A stretch of 33,741 nucleotides of DNA from Lacisediminihabitans sp. (GCA_025362355.1 JANYGT010000098.1:1-33741), one strand, 5' to 3'. Shown: positions 24,002 to 32,100, counted from the stretch's first letter. Notes: a model not told the origin generated them from the letters alone. A program made the numbers and translations.

Positions 24002-25243
24002 ATGGATGACATCCTCATTATTGGCGCCGGACAGGCCGGCATGCAGGTCGCTGTGTCATTGCGCGAACATGGATTCACCGGGCCGATCACGCTCGCGGGT
24101 AGCGAACGGGCGACCCCGTATCAGCGTCCCCCGTTGTCGAAGGCATATTTGTCGGGTGAGGCCGATCTCGAGTCGCTCGAGTTGCGCGCACAGTCGTTCT
24201 ACGACGACCGCCTCATCGCCGTGCGCTGCGATGATGCGGTCGTGTCGGTCGCGTTCGAGGGGGGCGACGGGGTGGCCGTTACGGCGTCAGGTTCGCGAAT
24301 CCCGTTCGCGCAACTGGCTCTCACTCCGGGCTCGGAGCCGCGCCGGGTCTCGATTCCCGGTTGTGACCTGGCCGGTGTCCTGTATCTGCGTGACCTGGCT
24401 GATGCCGATGAACTCAAGGCTCGCTGGGGTGCTGCCGGGCGCGTCGTCGTCATCGGGGGCGGCTTCATTGGACTCGAGGTGGCCGCGGCGGCTCGCAAAG
24501 CGGGAAAGACCGTCACGGTGCTCGAGGCGGCCGATCGACTGATCGCGCGAGCGGTGTCTCCCATCACGAGTGAATTCTTCAGACAAGCACATGCCCGCCG
24601 GGGTATCGACGTCCGGGTATCCGTGCAGGTGACCGGCATCCTCGGAACCGGTGATATCGTCACCGGCGTCGAGCTTGCCGACGGGGAGGTCGTGCCCGCT
24701 GACATCGTGCTCGTCGGTATCGGGGTGATCCCCCGCTCGGCACTTGCCGAGCAACTCGGCCTCAAGCTCGTTGGTGGCGCGATCGTCGTCGACGAGTTCG
24801 CGCGGACGAGCGATCCTCGGGTCGTGGCGGCAGGGGATGCCGTGCTGATGCCGCATCCCCTTGGGCGCCCGGGGCAGGTTCGACTCGAATCCGTGCAGAA
24901 CGCCGTCGATCAGGCGAAGGTCGCGGCGGCAACCCTGATGGGCGCGCCCGAGGCGTATCGCGCTGTGCCGTGGTTTTGGTCAGACCAGGCCGATCTCAAG
25001 TTGCAGATCGCGGGTCTGTCAACCGGCTTCGATCAGACCGTCGTGCGGGGCGACCCCGACGACGACCACTTTTCGGTGCTGTACTACGCCGAGGGCAAAC
25101 TCATCGCGATCGACACCGTCAATGACGCTTCCGACTACATGGTCGTTCGTCGCGCCCTTGGTCGGGGTGCCACAATTCCGCCGGAGCTCGCATCCGACAC
25201 ATCCGTCTCGCTCAAGTCCCTCCTCGTTCCCGCTGCGGCATAG
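24002..25243 (+). CDS. NAD(P)H-dependent ferredoxin reductase, putidaredoxin-reductase type
   Basis: FAD oxidoreductase of 413 aa that reduces the adjacent ferredoxin. The FAD motif IIGAGQAGMQVA is at residues 6-17, followed by YQRPPLSKAYLSG, diagnostic of this class. The NAD motif VVIGGGFIGLEVAAAARKAG is near residue 150. VAAGDAV is the second FAD contact, and WFWSDQADLKLQIAGL opens the C-terminal interface domain. The ORF track extends the frame upstream to 23642 over the ferredoxin gene; ATG 24002, 2 nt after the ferredoxin stop, fits all homologues. Translational coupling with the ferredoxin is likely. Confidence 0.94.
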   Translation: MDDILIIGAGQAGMQVAVSLREHGFTGPITLAGSERATPYQRPPLSKAYLSGEADLESLELRAQSFYDDRLIAVRCDDAVVSVAFEGGDGVAVTASGSRIPFAQLALTPGSEPRRVSIPGCDLAGVLYLRDLADADELKARWGAAGRVVVIGGGFIGLEVAAAARKAGKTVTVLEAADRLIARAVSPITSEFFRQAHARRGIDVRVSVQVTGILGTGDIVTGVELADGEVVPADIVLVGIGVIPRSALAEQLGLKLVGGAIVVDEFARTSDPRVVAAGDAVLMPHPLGRPGQVRLESVQNAVDQAKVAAATLMGAPEAYRAVPWFWSDQADLKLQIAGLSTGFDQTVVRGDPDDDHFSVLYYAEGKLIAIDTVNDASDYMVVRRALGRGATIPPELASDTSVSLKSLLVPAAA

Positions 25244-25255
25244 AAAAGGCACCCC

Positions 25256-25900
25256 ATGTCAAGACCATCCGTGACCGTCGACACGCTCGCCACCGGCCAT
25301 TCACCGCGGGGAGACTGGAAGCCGCTCGACGACCTGTGGCGAGCCGCCGCGCCGTCTCTCAGGGCGCGATCAAACGACATCCACACTCCGTTGTCATTCA
25401 TGTTCGCAGAGCTCGTGCTCGAGGCGCACCCCGAAGCAGACGAACTCGTGACGCGAGTCGCCATCCTTCTACACGACAGCGGGTGGTCACGAGTGGATCC
25501 CGCGAAGATCATCTCCGAGGGATTCCGCGGGGATTGGCGCACGAGCGATGTGCGATATCTCCATGAGCAGGAGGGCTGCAATATCGCTCGTGAAATCTTG
25601 CCTGCGCTGGGATACGACGACGAGTTCATCGCGAAGGTCACGGACATCATCGACGGCCACGACACGCGGCTCGAGCACCGGAGTGTCGAGGACGCGATCA
25701 TGCGCGACGCGGACCGTCTCTGGCGATTCACCCCAACGGGCATCGGCCTCGCCTCGGGGTGGTTTGGCAAGACTCCCCGCGAATACCGTGAGCAACTAGA
25801 GACCGGTACCTATCCCGAACTCATCACCGAGCGGGCGCGTGAGATCGCGACGGCCGAACTCACTCGTTCCGTAGAGCTACTCAAACTCGATGTCCTCTAG
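25256..25900 (+). CDS. HD-domain phosphohydrolase 2, paralogue of HD1
   Basis: The 214-aa HD protein is clearly related to the product of 22192. Shared blocks are ILLHDSGWSRVD, LHEQEGCNIAREIL, IIDGHDTR, DADRLWRFTP and WFGK. Ligands are H43, H73-D74, H103, H135-D136 and D151/D153, so the active site looks intact. The N-terminus and the region after WFG differ from HD1, which points to a different substrate or partner rather than a recent duplication. It lies 12 nt after the reductase gene and overlaps or abuts the aldehyde dehydrogenase. It would be a second CreD-like aryl phosphatase; which intermediate each enzyme takes is unknown. Confidence 0.82.
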   Translation: MSRPSVTVDTLATGHSPRGDWKPLDDLWRAAAPSLRARSNDIHTPLSFMFAELVLEAHPEADELVTRVAILLHDSGWSRVDPAKIISEGFRGDWRTSDVRYLHEQEGCNIAREILPALGYDDEFIAKVTDIIDGHDTRLEHRSVEDAIMRDADRLWRFTPTGIGLASGWFGKTPREYREQLETGTYPELITERAREIATAELTRSVELLKLDVL

Positions 25901-25910
25901 GACTGACGAC

Positions 25911-27371
25911 ATGACCACGATCGGGGACCTGAACGTCTACGACGACATCTTCGTCGGCGGACGCTGGCAGCCCGCGAACTCGTCACGATTCATCGAGGTC
26001 GTCAATCCCGCAACGGAACATGTGTGGGCTCGCGTACCAGACGCGGACGCCGCCGATATCGATGCCGCAGTGAACGCGGCGCACGGGGCTTTCATCGGCG
26101 GGGGGTGGAGCGACATCGGCGCAACCGCTCGCGCCACCATCATCGAGCGGTTCGCCGACGAGCTCGCGGCCCGAGGCGAGGCAATGGCGGCGGTGATCAC
26201 GCGGGAGAACGGGACACCCTTGACCGAGACATCGGCCGCGGCATCCCACTCGGCCGGTATCTTGAGGTATTTCACCGGGCTCGCGCCTACCGTCGATGCG
26301 GAAGACACGCGGCCGTTTCCGAATGCGCCCGGGTCGTTCACGACGGTCCGCAGGCAACCGGTAGGGGTATGCGCACTCATCGCGCCGTGGAACTTTCCGC
26401 TCACGCTCGTCATGGTCAAGCTTGCGCCTGCCCTGGTCGCCGGCTGCACTGTTGTGATCAAGCCCGCGTCCGAGACGCCGCTCGACCTGCGGGTACTTGT
26501 CGAGGCCGCGGTTGCCGCCGGGATCCCCGATGGCGTGATCAATATCGTCACCGGGTCGCGCGAGGCGGGGGCACTGCTGGTGCAGCATCCGCTTGTGGCG
26601 AAGGTCGCATTCACGGGGTCGACCGAGGCGGGGCAGATCATCGCGGCGCAATGTGGAACCCTGCTGCGTCCGGTAACGCTCGAACTCGGCGGAAAGTCGG
26701 CGAGCATCGTGCTGCCTGACGCCGACCTTGACTACTTCGCGAGTGTGCTGAATCGCACGTGCCTGCGGAACACGGGACAGACCTGTTACAACTCGACACG
26801 CATCCTCGCGCCGCGGTCACGATACACGGAGGTCGTCGACCTCGTCGCTATGACGGTCGCGGCAACCAAACAGGGCGACCCCTTGGACAGAGCGACGGTG
26901 TACGGCCCCTCCGCCTCTGCCCGTCAGCGAGATCGCGTCGAGAATTACATCGCGATCGGCAAGGCGGAGGGTGCAACGGTTGCGACGGGCGGGGGTCGTC
27001 CGGTGGGATTGGACCGAGGCTTCTACGTGCAACCAACGGTATTCAGCAATGTTGCGAGCGGGATGCGGATCGCTCAGGAGGAGATCTTCGGACCTGTACT
27101 TGTCGTGATCCCGTTCGACGATGACGCCGACGCGGCACGGATCGCGAACGACTCGCGCTTCGGTCTCGGCGGGTCGATCTTCAGTACCGACGATGCCCGT
27201 GCGCTCGCTCTTGCCGACAGGATAGATACGGGAAGCATCGGGATCAACTTCTTCGGCTCGAACCATGCCGCGCCCTTCGGCGGCTGGAAGGACAGCGGAA
27301 TGGGCGTCGAGTACGGACCCGAGGGCCTTAGCGCGTACCTGCGGCTCAAGTCGATTCATCGAAAGGGCTGA
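25911..27371 (+). CDS. NAD(P)-dependent aldehyde dehydrogenase (proposed hydroxybenzaldehyde dehydrogenase)
   Basis: Aldehyde dehydrogenase superfamily protein of 486 aa, with a complete active site. IAPWNFPLTLVMVKLAPALVAGC and VIKPASETPLD are in the cofactor domain, followed by FTGSTEAGQ, LELGGKSASIVL (Glu general base) and NTGQTCYNSTRIL (catalytic Cys at about 292), then EEIFGPVLVVIPFD. In context it oxidises the aromatic aldehyde to the acid, as CreG does. The track start ATG 25890 lies inside HD2; ATG 25911 with AGGA 8 nt upstream is preferred. It is the last gene of the operon, and no ring-hydroxylating or ring-cleavage gene follows. Confidence 0.92.
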   Translation: MTTIGDLNVYDDIFVGGRWQPANSSRFIEVVNPATEHVWARVPDADAADIDAAVNAAHGAFIGGGWSDIGATARATIIERFADELAARGEAMAAVITRENGTPLTETSAAASHSAGILRYFTGLAPTVDAEDTRPFPNAPGSFTTVRRQPVGVCALIAPWNFPLTLVMVKLAPALVAGCTVVIKPASETPLDLRVLVEAAVAAGIPDGVINIVTGSREAGALLVQHPLVAKVAFTGSTEAGQIIAAQCGTLLRPVTLELGGKSASIVLPDADLDYFASVLNRTCLRNTGQTCYNSTRILAPRSRYTEVVDLVAMTVAATKQGDPLDRATVYGPSASARQRDRVENYIAIGKAEGATVATGGGRPVGLDRGFYVQPTVFSNVASGMRIAQEEIFGPVLVVIPFDDDADAARIANDSRFGLGGSIFSTDDARALALADRIDTGSIGINFFGSNHAAPFGGWKDSGMGVEYGPEGLSAYLRLKSIHRKG

Positions 27372-27621
27372 ACGGTTCCTCGACTCGTTCGTCGGCGACC
27401 GATCGGCCGTTTTCTTCCCAGCTCCGATCACTGTCGCACTCGAACGGGGGAGTAGACGTCCCATCCTGCCGCTCCCTATGGTTGCGACTAGTTCTCACCT
27501 TTTGCAGAAGCTCGAGTGAGCGAATGTTTCGAGAGCGGTGCAGGCTTTGGCCTCACGCTGTCTCATCAGATGTCGAGCTGGATCTCAAAGAACTTCACGT
27601 TGAATCATGAAGGAGTCAGCC
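27372..27621. other. Intergenic region after the catabolic operon
   Basis: About 250 bp without a supportable gene. A short imperfect GC-rich hairpin followed by TTTTCTT at about 27392-27416 could end the operon, but the stem is only about 4 bp and I rate it weak. Short ORFs here look like noise. Confidence 0.3.
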
Positions 27622-28125
27622 GTGGCAAGCTTTTCCTGGTCCTCGATTGAATTTCAACTGGCTTTCTTGAAAAATGTATTCGAGGAACCCTTGAGCGAGG
27701 GGATACCACAGATAGCGGCCCGAATGATCGCCGGAGGGTTCTCGACTCCATCACTGGACGAATTGGCCGGGCTGCCACAAGCAACAGATCCGCAGACAGT
27801 GAGTGCGATAGTGACGCGCGCTGGCGGTGAACTCGGGTATCAGCGACTGGACGGCAGTGAGAATAGGCTCGCAGCTGGTCGCCTGTACCTGGAGCTGACG
27901 GTGGTGGGCGTATATGACCCGTACGAAGCAGCGCGATCGATCTGGAAGACTATCTATTGGCATCTCCCTGAGGAGGCTCAGTGGGACTTCTCGCGAATTG
28001 TCGCCCTGGCGAGCGAGTGGGAGGACGAACCAGGCCAACGCACTGAGCTGCGTGTGGCAATCCTTGAGGCCACAAGCGAGCTATTGGCCAATCTCAATAA
28101 ATATCCGATTGAGCGAACAATCTGA
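27622..28125 (+). CDS. Hypothetical protein (about 167 aa)
   Basis: Not recognised. The protein is soluble, acidic and alpha-helix-rich by appearance, without signal peptide or membrane segment. Aromatic residues cluster at WKTIYWHLPEEAQWDF. GTG 27622 is preferred to ATG 27607 because AAGGAG sits 7 nt before it. Its size and isolation resemble small immunity-type or phage-accessory proteins, but no motif supports this. Codon choice is by eye less GC-rich than in the left part of the window, which fits recent acquisition. Confidence 0.6.
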   Translation: MASFSWSSIEFQLAFLKNVFEEPLSEGIPQIAARMIAGGFSTPSLDELAGLPQATDPQTVSAIVTRAGGELGYQRLDGSENRLAAGRLYLELTVVGVYDPYEAARSIWKTIYWHLPEEAQWDFSRIVALASEWEDEPGQRTELRVAILEATSELLANLNKYPIERTI

Positions 28126-28355
28126 ATCCGCGGGCGACGGCGCGTGCTATCGCCTCGCAGTCGCTAGCGATCAACGCGAGGCGACCGGTGGTGTCCGCGA
28201 TGGTGTCCGGATAATTTTTCACGGCATCGAGTACACGGAAGGAAATCTCATCCTTCATCCGCACTCTGAGGCATCGTTGGGGGATCGGGAATGGGGAATG
28301 GCACGAACGTGAAGTACATTCCGTGACCGGTCGACGATCACCGCGCCGCGGCGTC

Positions 28356-28925
28356 ATGACCGCGCGCCAATTCATGGCGCAACTCCGTGACGACCCTGAG
28401 TATCAAGCTCGTTCGGCCGAAAAGAAGGAAGTGCTCGAACAGAAAGCGAGTGCTTGGCGGGAGGCAGCTCGGCCTATCGTTGCGGACCTCGCCGCTGCCG
28501 GCGTGGAAGTGGACTCGCCATGGGACTTAGTCAACACCTCTACCCCGTATCCAGCGGCGCTACCGGTGCTCATGAACCATCTGAAGCTCGGAGGGTACCC
28601 GGATCGCGTATTGGAGGGGCTAGCGCGCGCTTTGGCCGTCAAGCCGGCGGCCCCCTACTGGTCGGAGCTTGCCGAGCTGTATCGCAAAGCCCCGGGTCCA
28701 GACGAACGAGAGGGGCTGGCGGTGGCTTTGGCCGCCTGCGTGACTTCCGAACATATCGGAGAGCTGGCTGACCTTGTATCGGACATCGCCATCGGCCCGA
28801 CGCGCATTCATTTAATCCGACCGCTCGCTCGAATGGAAGGCAGTATCGGGCGGGATGTTCTCAGCCAACTGCGGGACGATCCCGAGATTGGACCGGAGGT
28901 TCAGCGAGTCTTGAAGAGACGGTGA
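28356..28925 (+). CDS. Hypothetical helical-repeat (HEAT-like) protein
   Basis: About 190 aa, alpha-helical, with no membrane segment. A charged N-terminal helix (DPEYQARSAEKKEVLEQK) precedes helical pairs such as ALPVLMNHLKLGGYPDRVLEGLARALA and SELAELYRKAP, then LVSDIAIGPTRIHLIRPLARM and DVLSQLRDDPEI. The spacing resembles HEAT/Armadillo-type repeats found in small actinobacterial and phage-linked proteins, so a protein-binding role is possible. ATG 28356 is taken as start; GTG 28323 in the same frame is an alternative. Neither has a clear ribosome binding site. Nothing in the neighbourhood assigns a job. Confidence 0.6.
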   Translation: MTARQFMAQLRDDPEYQARSAEKKEVLEQKASAWREAARPIVADLAAAGVEVDSPWDLVNTSTPYPAALPVLMNHLKLGGYPDRVLEGLARALAVKPAAPYWSELAELYRKAPGPDEREGLAVALAACVTSEHIGELADLVSDIAIGPTRIHLIRPLARMEGSIGRDVLSQLRDDPEIGPEVQRVLKRR

Positions 28926-29415
28926 CGCCGCAGTGTACGACCCGAATCGAGCTACTTTGCCTAGAGTGCTGGTCAAGAGCACTTTCTCATCAAAGCGTTC
29001 TCGACGACCCCGGTGGCTGGCACACAAATCCGCATCGCAAGATAATTGGCTGATGAGAGCCGCCTCTCTCGCCCGAGGGTGAGTGAAATCCGGCCGAAGC
29101 CCGCCCTAACCCCGAATATTCAAATGGCGCCGACCATGCAAATTTGCCGACTGACTGATTCGTCTGAGTAGGAGACGAGCGAGGCTGAAAGACCGACGGC
29201 CGGAGACGATCGAAACCCACGCACAGCGTTCACCTGTCGGTGGGCTGGACAAGTCCAGAAGCCAATCACTCGACGGTGGTGGTCTTCCTTTCCGACTCGA
29301 AAGCAAACGGCATCAAACCGGAGACGGTTCAGAGACGATGATTTTGGATGGATCGGGCGCTGCTCGGCAATTTCGTGAATGGCTCAGTTGAACGATCCGG
29401 GGTACATTGCGGGCA
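28926..29415. other. Gene-free stretch (about 490 bp) upstream of the cation exchanger
   Basis: No ORF with coding character on either strand; the small ORFs listed here look random. A small hairpin GAGAG/CTCTC occurs at 29055-29070. ATTGC-GG-GCAAT, a 12-bp perfect inverted repeat, lies at 29406-29417 over the start of the exchanger gene. The stretch may be remnant DNA from past insertion or may hold a long leader for the exchanger. Confidence 0.4.
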
Positions 29416-30462
29416 ATGATGCTGGCATTTCCCTTTTGGCTTCTGGTAAGTATTTTCTTGGCTGGTGCAGCGGTGATCTGGTTCTCCGGAATTCAGCTTT
29501 CAAAAACCACTGACGTGCTCGATCACCGATTTCACCTGGGAAGCGCGATCGGCGGACTCGTTGTTCTAGCCGTGGCTACCAACCTTCCCGAAATAGCGAT
29601 CACGGTGAGTGCTGCCCTCTCCGGGTCGATCGGGGTTGCAGCCGGCAATATTCTGGGCGGCATTGCGCTTCAAACGGTGGTGCTCGTGGTTCTCGACGTC
29701 CTCGGAAAGCGCGCCAGTGGTGCAAAACCACTCACCTACCGTGCCGCCTCGCTCCAACTAATGTCGGAAGCTCTTATCGTCGTCGCTGTGCTTTCGGTCG
29801 TCATCGCCGGGACGCAGCTGCCGCCGGCTCTTCTCATTGCGCGGGTCACGCCGAGCGGGGTGTTGATCGTGGTCGTTTGGGTCGTCGGCCTCTTGCTGGT
29901 TCGACGCGCGGGTAAGACCCTCCCTTGGCACGAAGGCGGTCGGGCGCCTGATGCGTCCCTGCGCCCGCCGAAACAAGCCCCCGCGGGCAGCACTCGCCGG
30001 GCAGCAGTCGTCTTCGGACTCGCGGCCTTAGCTACGCTCATCGCTGGAGTCGCCGTGGAGCAAGCCGGAGACGCTGCGGCACAACAGATCGGCTTTTCAG
30101 GGGTGCTTTTCGGAGCGACGGTGTTGGCTCTGGCCACTAGTCTGCCGGAAATATCGACCGGTCTTCAGGCTTTGAAACAGGGCGACGACAATCTTGCAAT
30201 GAGTGACATCTTCGGCGGAAACGCGTTTCTTCCCGTGCTTTTCTTCGTGGCAACTCTGATCTCGGGAAAAGCCATCCTCCCGCAGGCAAACCCGAGCGAT
30301 ATCTATCTCACCGCGCTTGCCATTCTCCTGACCCTCGTCTACGCGGTCGGACTTCTCTTCCGGCCACATACGCGGGTCGCCGGAATGGGGATTGATTCGC
30401 TCATTGTCCTTCTGCTGTACGTTGCCGGACTCGGTGGACTTATCGCAATCAACCTCGGATAG
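29416..30462 (+). CDS. CaCA-type sodium/calcium (cation) exchanger family membrane protein
   Basis: Membrane antiporter of about 348 aa with ten or so hydrophobic segments in two inverted halves separated by a polar loop (RRAGKTLPWHEGGRAPDASLRPP). Each half carries an alpha-repeat: GGLVVLAVATNLPEIAIT...GNILGGIA in the first and GATVLALATSLPEISTG...DIFGGNAFLP in the second. The conserved glutamates that bind the cation are present in both. The exact ions (Ca2+/H+, Na+/Ca2+ or K+) cannot be told. The ORF track starts with TTG 29407; ATG 29416 is preferred. It is convergent with the solitary atpB and in the same cassette as other ion and energy-linked genes. Confidence 0.88.
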   Translation: MMLAFPFWLLVSIFLAGAAVIWFSGIQLSKTTDVLDHRFHLGSAIGGLVVLAVATNLPEIAITVSAALSGSIGVAAGNILGGIALQTVVLVVLDVLGKRASGAKPLTYRAASLQLMSEALIVVAVLSVVIAGTQLPPALLIARVTPSGVLIVVVWVVGLLLVRRAGKTLPWHEGGRAPDASLRPPKQAPAGSTRRAAVVFGLAALATLIAGVAVEQAGDAAAQQIGFSGVLFGATVLALATSLPEISTGLQALKQGDDNLAMSDIFGGNAFLPVLFFVATLISGKAILPQANPSDIYLTALAILLTLVYAVGLLFRPHTRVAGMGIDSLIVLLLYVAGLGGLIAINLG

Positions 30463-30480
30463 TCCACTCCGACAGAATTT

Positions 30481-30499
30481 CATGCCCCGTTCGGGCGCA
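30481..30499. terminator. Weak hairpin between convergent exchanger and atpB genes
   Basis: ATGCCCCG-TT-CGGGCGCAT forms a bulged stem in the 51-bp convergent gap. There is no T-run on either side, so terminator function is uncertain. Confidence 0.3.
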
Positions 30500-30513
30500 T
30501 GGGGTCGATGGAA

Positions 30514-31365
30514 TCAGTGTTCATCGGCTAGCGCCATTTGGATGTAAATGGCCGCGAGAATCATAAACACGTAGGCCTGCAGGGCGCTGACGAATATGTC
30601 CATAAGAGAGAATGCCAGGCCGAAAACGAACGACCCGACTCCCAGAAACCCGAGTGGATTTCCTCCGGCCAGGACGGAGAAGAAGAAGAACTGAGTGGCC
30701 GCGAAACAGAGCGAGAGCAGCATATGCCCGGCGATCATGTTCATCAGAAGCCGAAGCGTCAGAGTTATCGGGCGCAGCACGAACGTCGAGAATATTTCGA
30801 CTGGAGTGAGAAGGAAGTACAGCGGCCAGGGCACCCCGGGAATGAAAAGCGCGTTCTTGAAAAAACGCCACGAATGCTTGCGAACTCCTGCGTAGATGAA
30901 GAGAACATAGGCGACCAAAGCCATTATCAGAGGCAGGCCCACGACGGACGTCCCGGCCAGTTGCAGCCCGGGAACGGTCCCGGTGAGGTTCATGGCCAAA
31001 GTCAAAAAGAATATGGTCATCAACACTGGCATGAAGCGGCGACCGTCCTTCTCACCCAGCGTTTGAACCACGCTGTTTCGGACGAAAACCAGGGCAAATT
31101 CGACCGCGGCCTGCTGGCGGGTGGGCACTACCTTCATGCGGCGCGTACCAGCCCACAGGACAATCACAAGCACCACCACGACGAGCAGACGGATCATCAT
31201 GAGCCTGTTCAGTTCGAACGGCGTGCCCTTGAACAGGATGGCAGGGGGAAGAAAATCGGCGAGCGACGGGCCGACGAATCCACCGCCGGGCTCCGGCGCA
31301 GCGGCGGGCGGGAGCACCGTCTCGAGAGGTGGTATCAGTTGACTTCTCCAGCGTCGGTCGCCCAC
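30514..31365 (-). CDS. atpB: Solitary F0F1 ATP synthase subunit a
   Basis: Integral membrane subunit a that forms the proton half-channels against the c ring. The 283-aa protein matches the actinobacterial form throughout: FLPPAILFKGTPFELNRLMMIRLL, NLTGTVPGLQLAGTSVVGLPL, TPVEIFSTFVLRPITLTLRLLMNMIAGH with the essential Arg, and QAYVFMILAAIYIQMALADEH at the end. Start GTG 31365 has no good ribosome binding site. In actinobacteria atpB normally leads an atpBEFHAGDC operon. Here no other atp gene is near, and the neighbours are a convergent exchanger and a divergent MarR regulator. It is therefore probably a second, spare copy. All key residues seem intact, so it is not an obvious pseudogene. Confidence 0.92.
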   Translation of the reverse strand: MGDRRWRSQLIPPLETVLPPAAAPEPGGGFVGPSLADFLPPAILFKGTPFELNRLMMIRLLVVVVLVIVLWAGTRRMKVVPTRQQAAVEFALVFVRNSVVQTLGEKDGRRFMPVLMTIFFLTLAMNLTGTVPGLQLAGTSVVGLPLIMALVAYVLFIYAGVRKHSWRFFKNALFIPGVPWPLYFLLTPVEIFSTFVLRPITLTLRLLMNMIAGHMLLSLCFAATQFFFFSVLAGGNPLGFLGVGSFVFGLAFSLMDIFVSALQAYVFMILAAIYIQMALADEH

Positions 31366-31409
31366 TTAAGGGTCGGTAACATATTTGATTCCACTGTAAC
31401 CCAAATTAG

Positions 31410-31423
31410 TTGCGCTTGCGCAA
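31410..31423. promoter_or_regulatory. MarR-type operator 1 (between atpB and marR)
   Basis: TTGCGCTTGCGCAA is a perfect palindrome, TTGCG-N4-CGCAA, in the divergent atpB-marR gap, 5 nt before the likely marR start and 45 nt before atpB. The size and the TTGC...GCAA outer half-sites fit MarR-family operators. The same pattern recurs at 32087. Confidence 0.65.
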
Positions 31424-31427
31424 TCAC

Positions 31428-31937
31428 ATGGAGAATCTCGACGCGATGGCGAATCCCCAACAAGCACCAACAGGCGCGATGGTCGACGCAGTCCTGGCTG
31501 CAGCCAACGTTTTAATGCGCGTGGCCGCGCGATCGGTCGTCGAGGTTGAAGACTCCGTCTCGAGCCCTCAACTAAGGGTCCTGGTATTCGTCTCGCTACA
31601 CGGAGCGCAATCAGCGGGCGCGATAGCACGCGAGTTAGATGTCCATGCCTCCAACGCGACGCGCATTTGCGACCGATTGATACGTCTGGGTTTCCTCATT
31701 CGTAGCGAAAGCGGCGGAGATCGGCGGTTCGTCAGACTGGAGTTGACGAGTGGGGGAGCAGAGCTGGTTTCGAAGGTCTTCGAGCAGAGGCGTAACGACC
31801 TCGCTACTGTATTCGGCTCTGTTCCCGCCTCCAAGCGCGAGGCGGTCATGGATGCCTTCCGCATCTTCGCAGCGGCGGCGGACGTCGAGGGCTCGACCGA
31901 CGGACGATTCGCTTTGGGGCCTCCACAAAAGCCGTGA
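31428..31937 (+). CDS. MarR-family transcriptional regulator
   Basis: Winged-helix regulator of about 169 aa that would act as a dimer. The DNA-binding region is SPQLRVLVFVSLHGAQSAGAIARELDVH, the recognition helix ASNATRICDRLIRLGFL, and the wing SESGGDRRFVRLELT with the conserved DRR. MarR proteins often bind phenolic ligands and are released from DNA. The track start TTG 31410 lies inside the operator palindrome, so ATG 31428 or ATG 31446 (with GGAGA about 11 nt upstream) is more likely. It is divergent from atpB and upstream of ctaD on the same strand, with matching palindromes on both sides. Confidence 0.92.
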   Translation: MENLDAMANPQQAPTGAMVDAVLAAANVLMRVAARSVVEVEDSVSSPQLRVLVFVSLHGAQSAGAIARELDVHASNATRICDRLIRLGFLIRSESGGDRRFVRLELTSGGAELVSKVFEQRRNDLATVFGSVPASKREAVMDAFRIFAAAADVEGSTDGRFALGPPQKP

Positions 31938-32086
31938 CGCGCTCGCTGTCCGCCGACGGTCTGATCGAGACGACCGACATCGGAATTGCCTCGTTCGGTA
32001 GGAGATTTGGCGAAGGCTCGGCCCCGGAATCTGCTGTACCGACGATTTGACCGCACACACTCTGTACGTGTTTCTTACCTAGATGA

Positions 32087-32100
32087 TTGCGTGCGCGCAA
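32087..32100. promoter_or_regulatory. MarR-type operator 2 (upstream of ctaD)
   Basis: TTGCGTGCGCGCAA repeats the TTGCG-N4-CGCAA pattern of operator 1 in the 263-bp gap between marR and ctaD, about 100 nt before the ctaD start. TTGACC at 32047 could be part of a promoter but lacks a good -10 at normal spacing. Confidence 0.6.

Noticed and set aside
29406-29417. ATTGC-GG-GCAAT palindrome at the exchanger start as a third MarR operator
   Set aside because: The outer half-sites resemble TTGC/GCAA, but the spacing is 2 nt instead of 6, so it would not place the two half-sites alike. Kept only as a note.
31592-31600. CTCGCTACA matching the 3' end of tRNA-Met as a possible right att site
   Set aside because: Only 9 bases match, and it lies inside the marR coding region; expected by chance in a window of this size.
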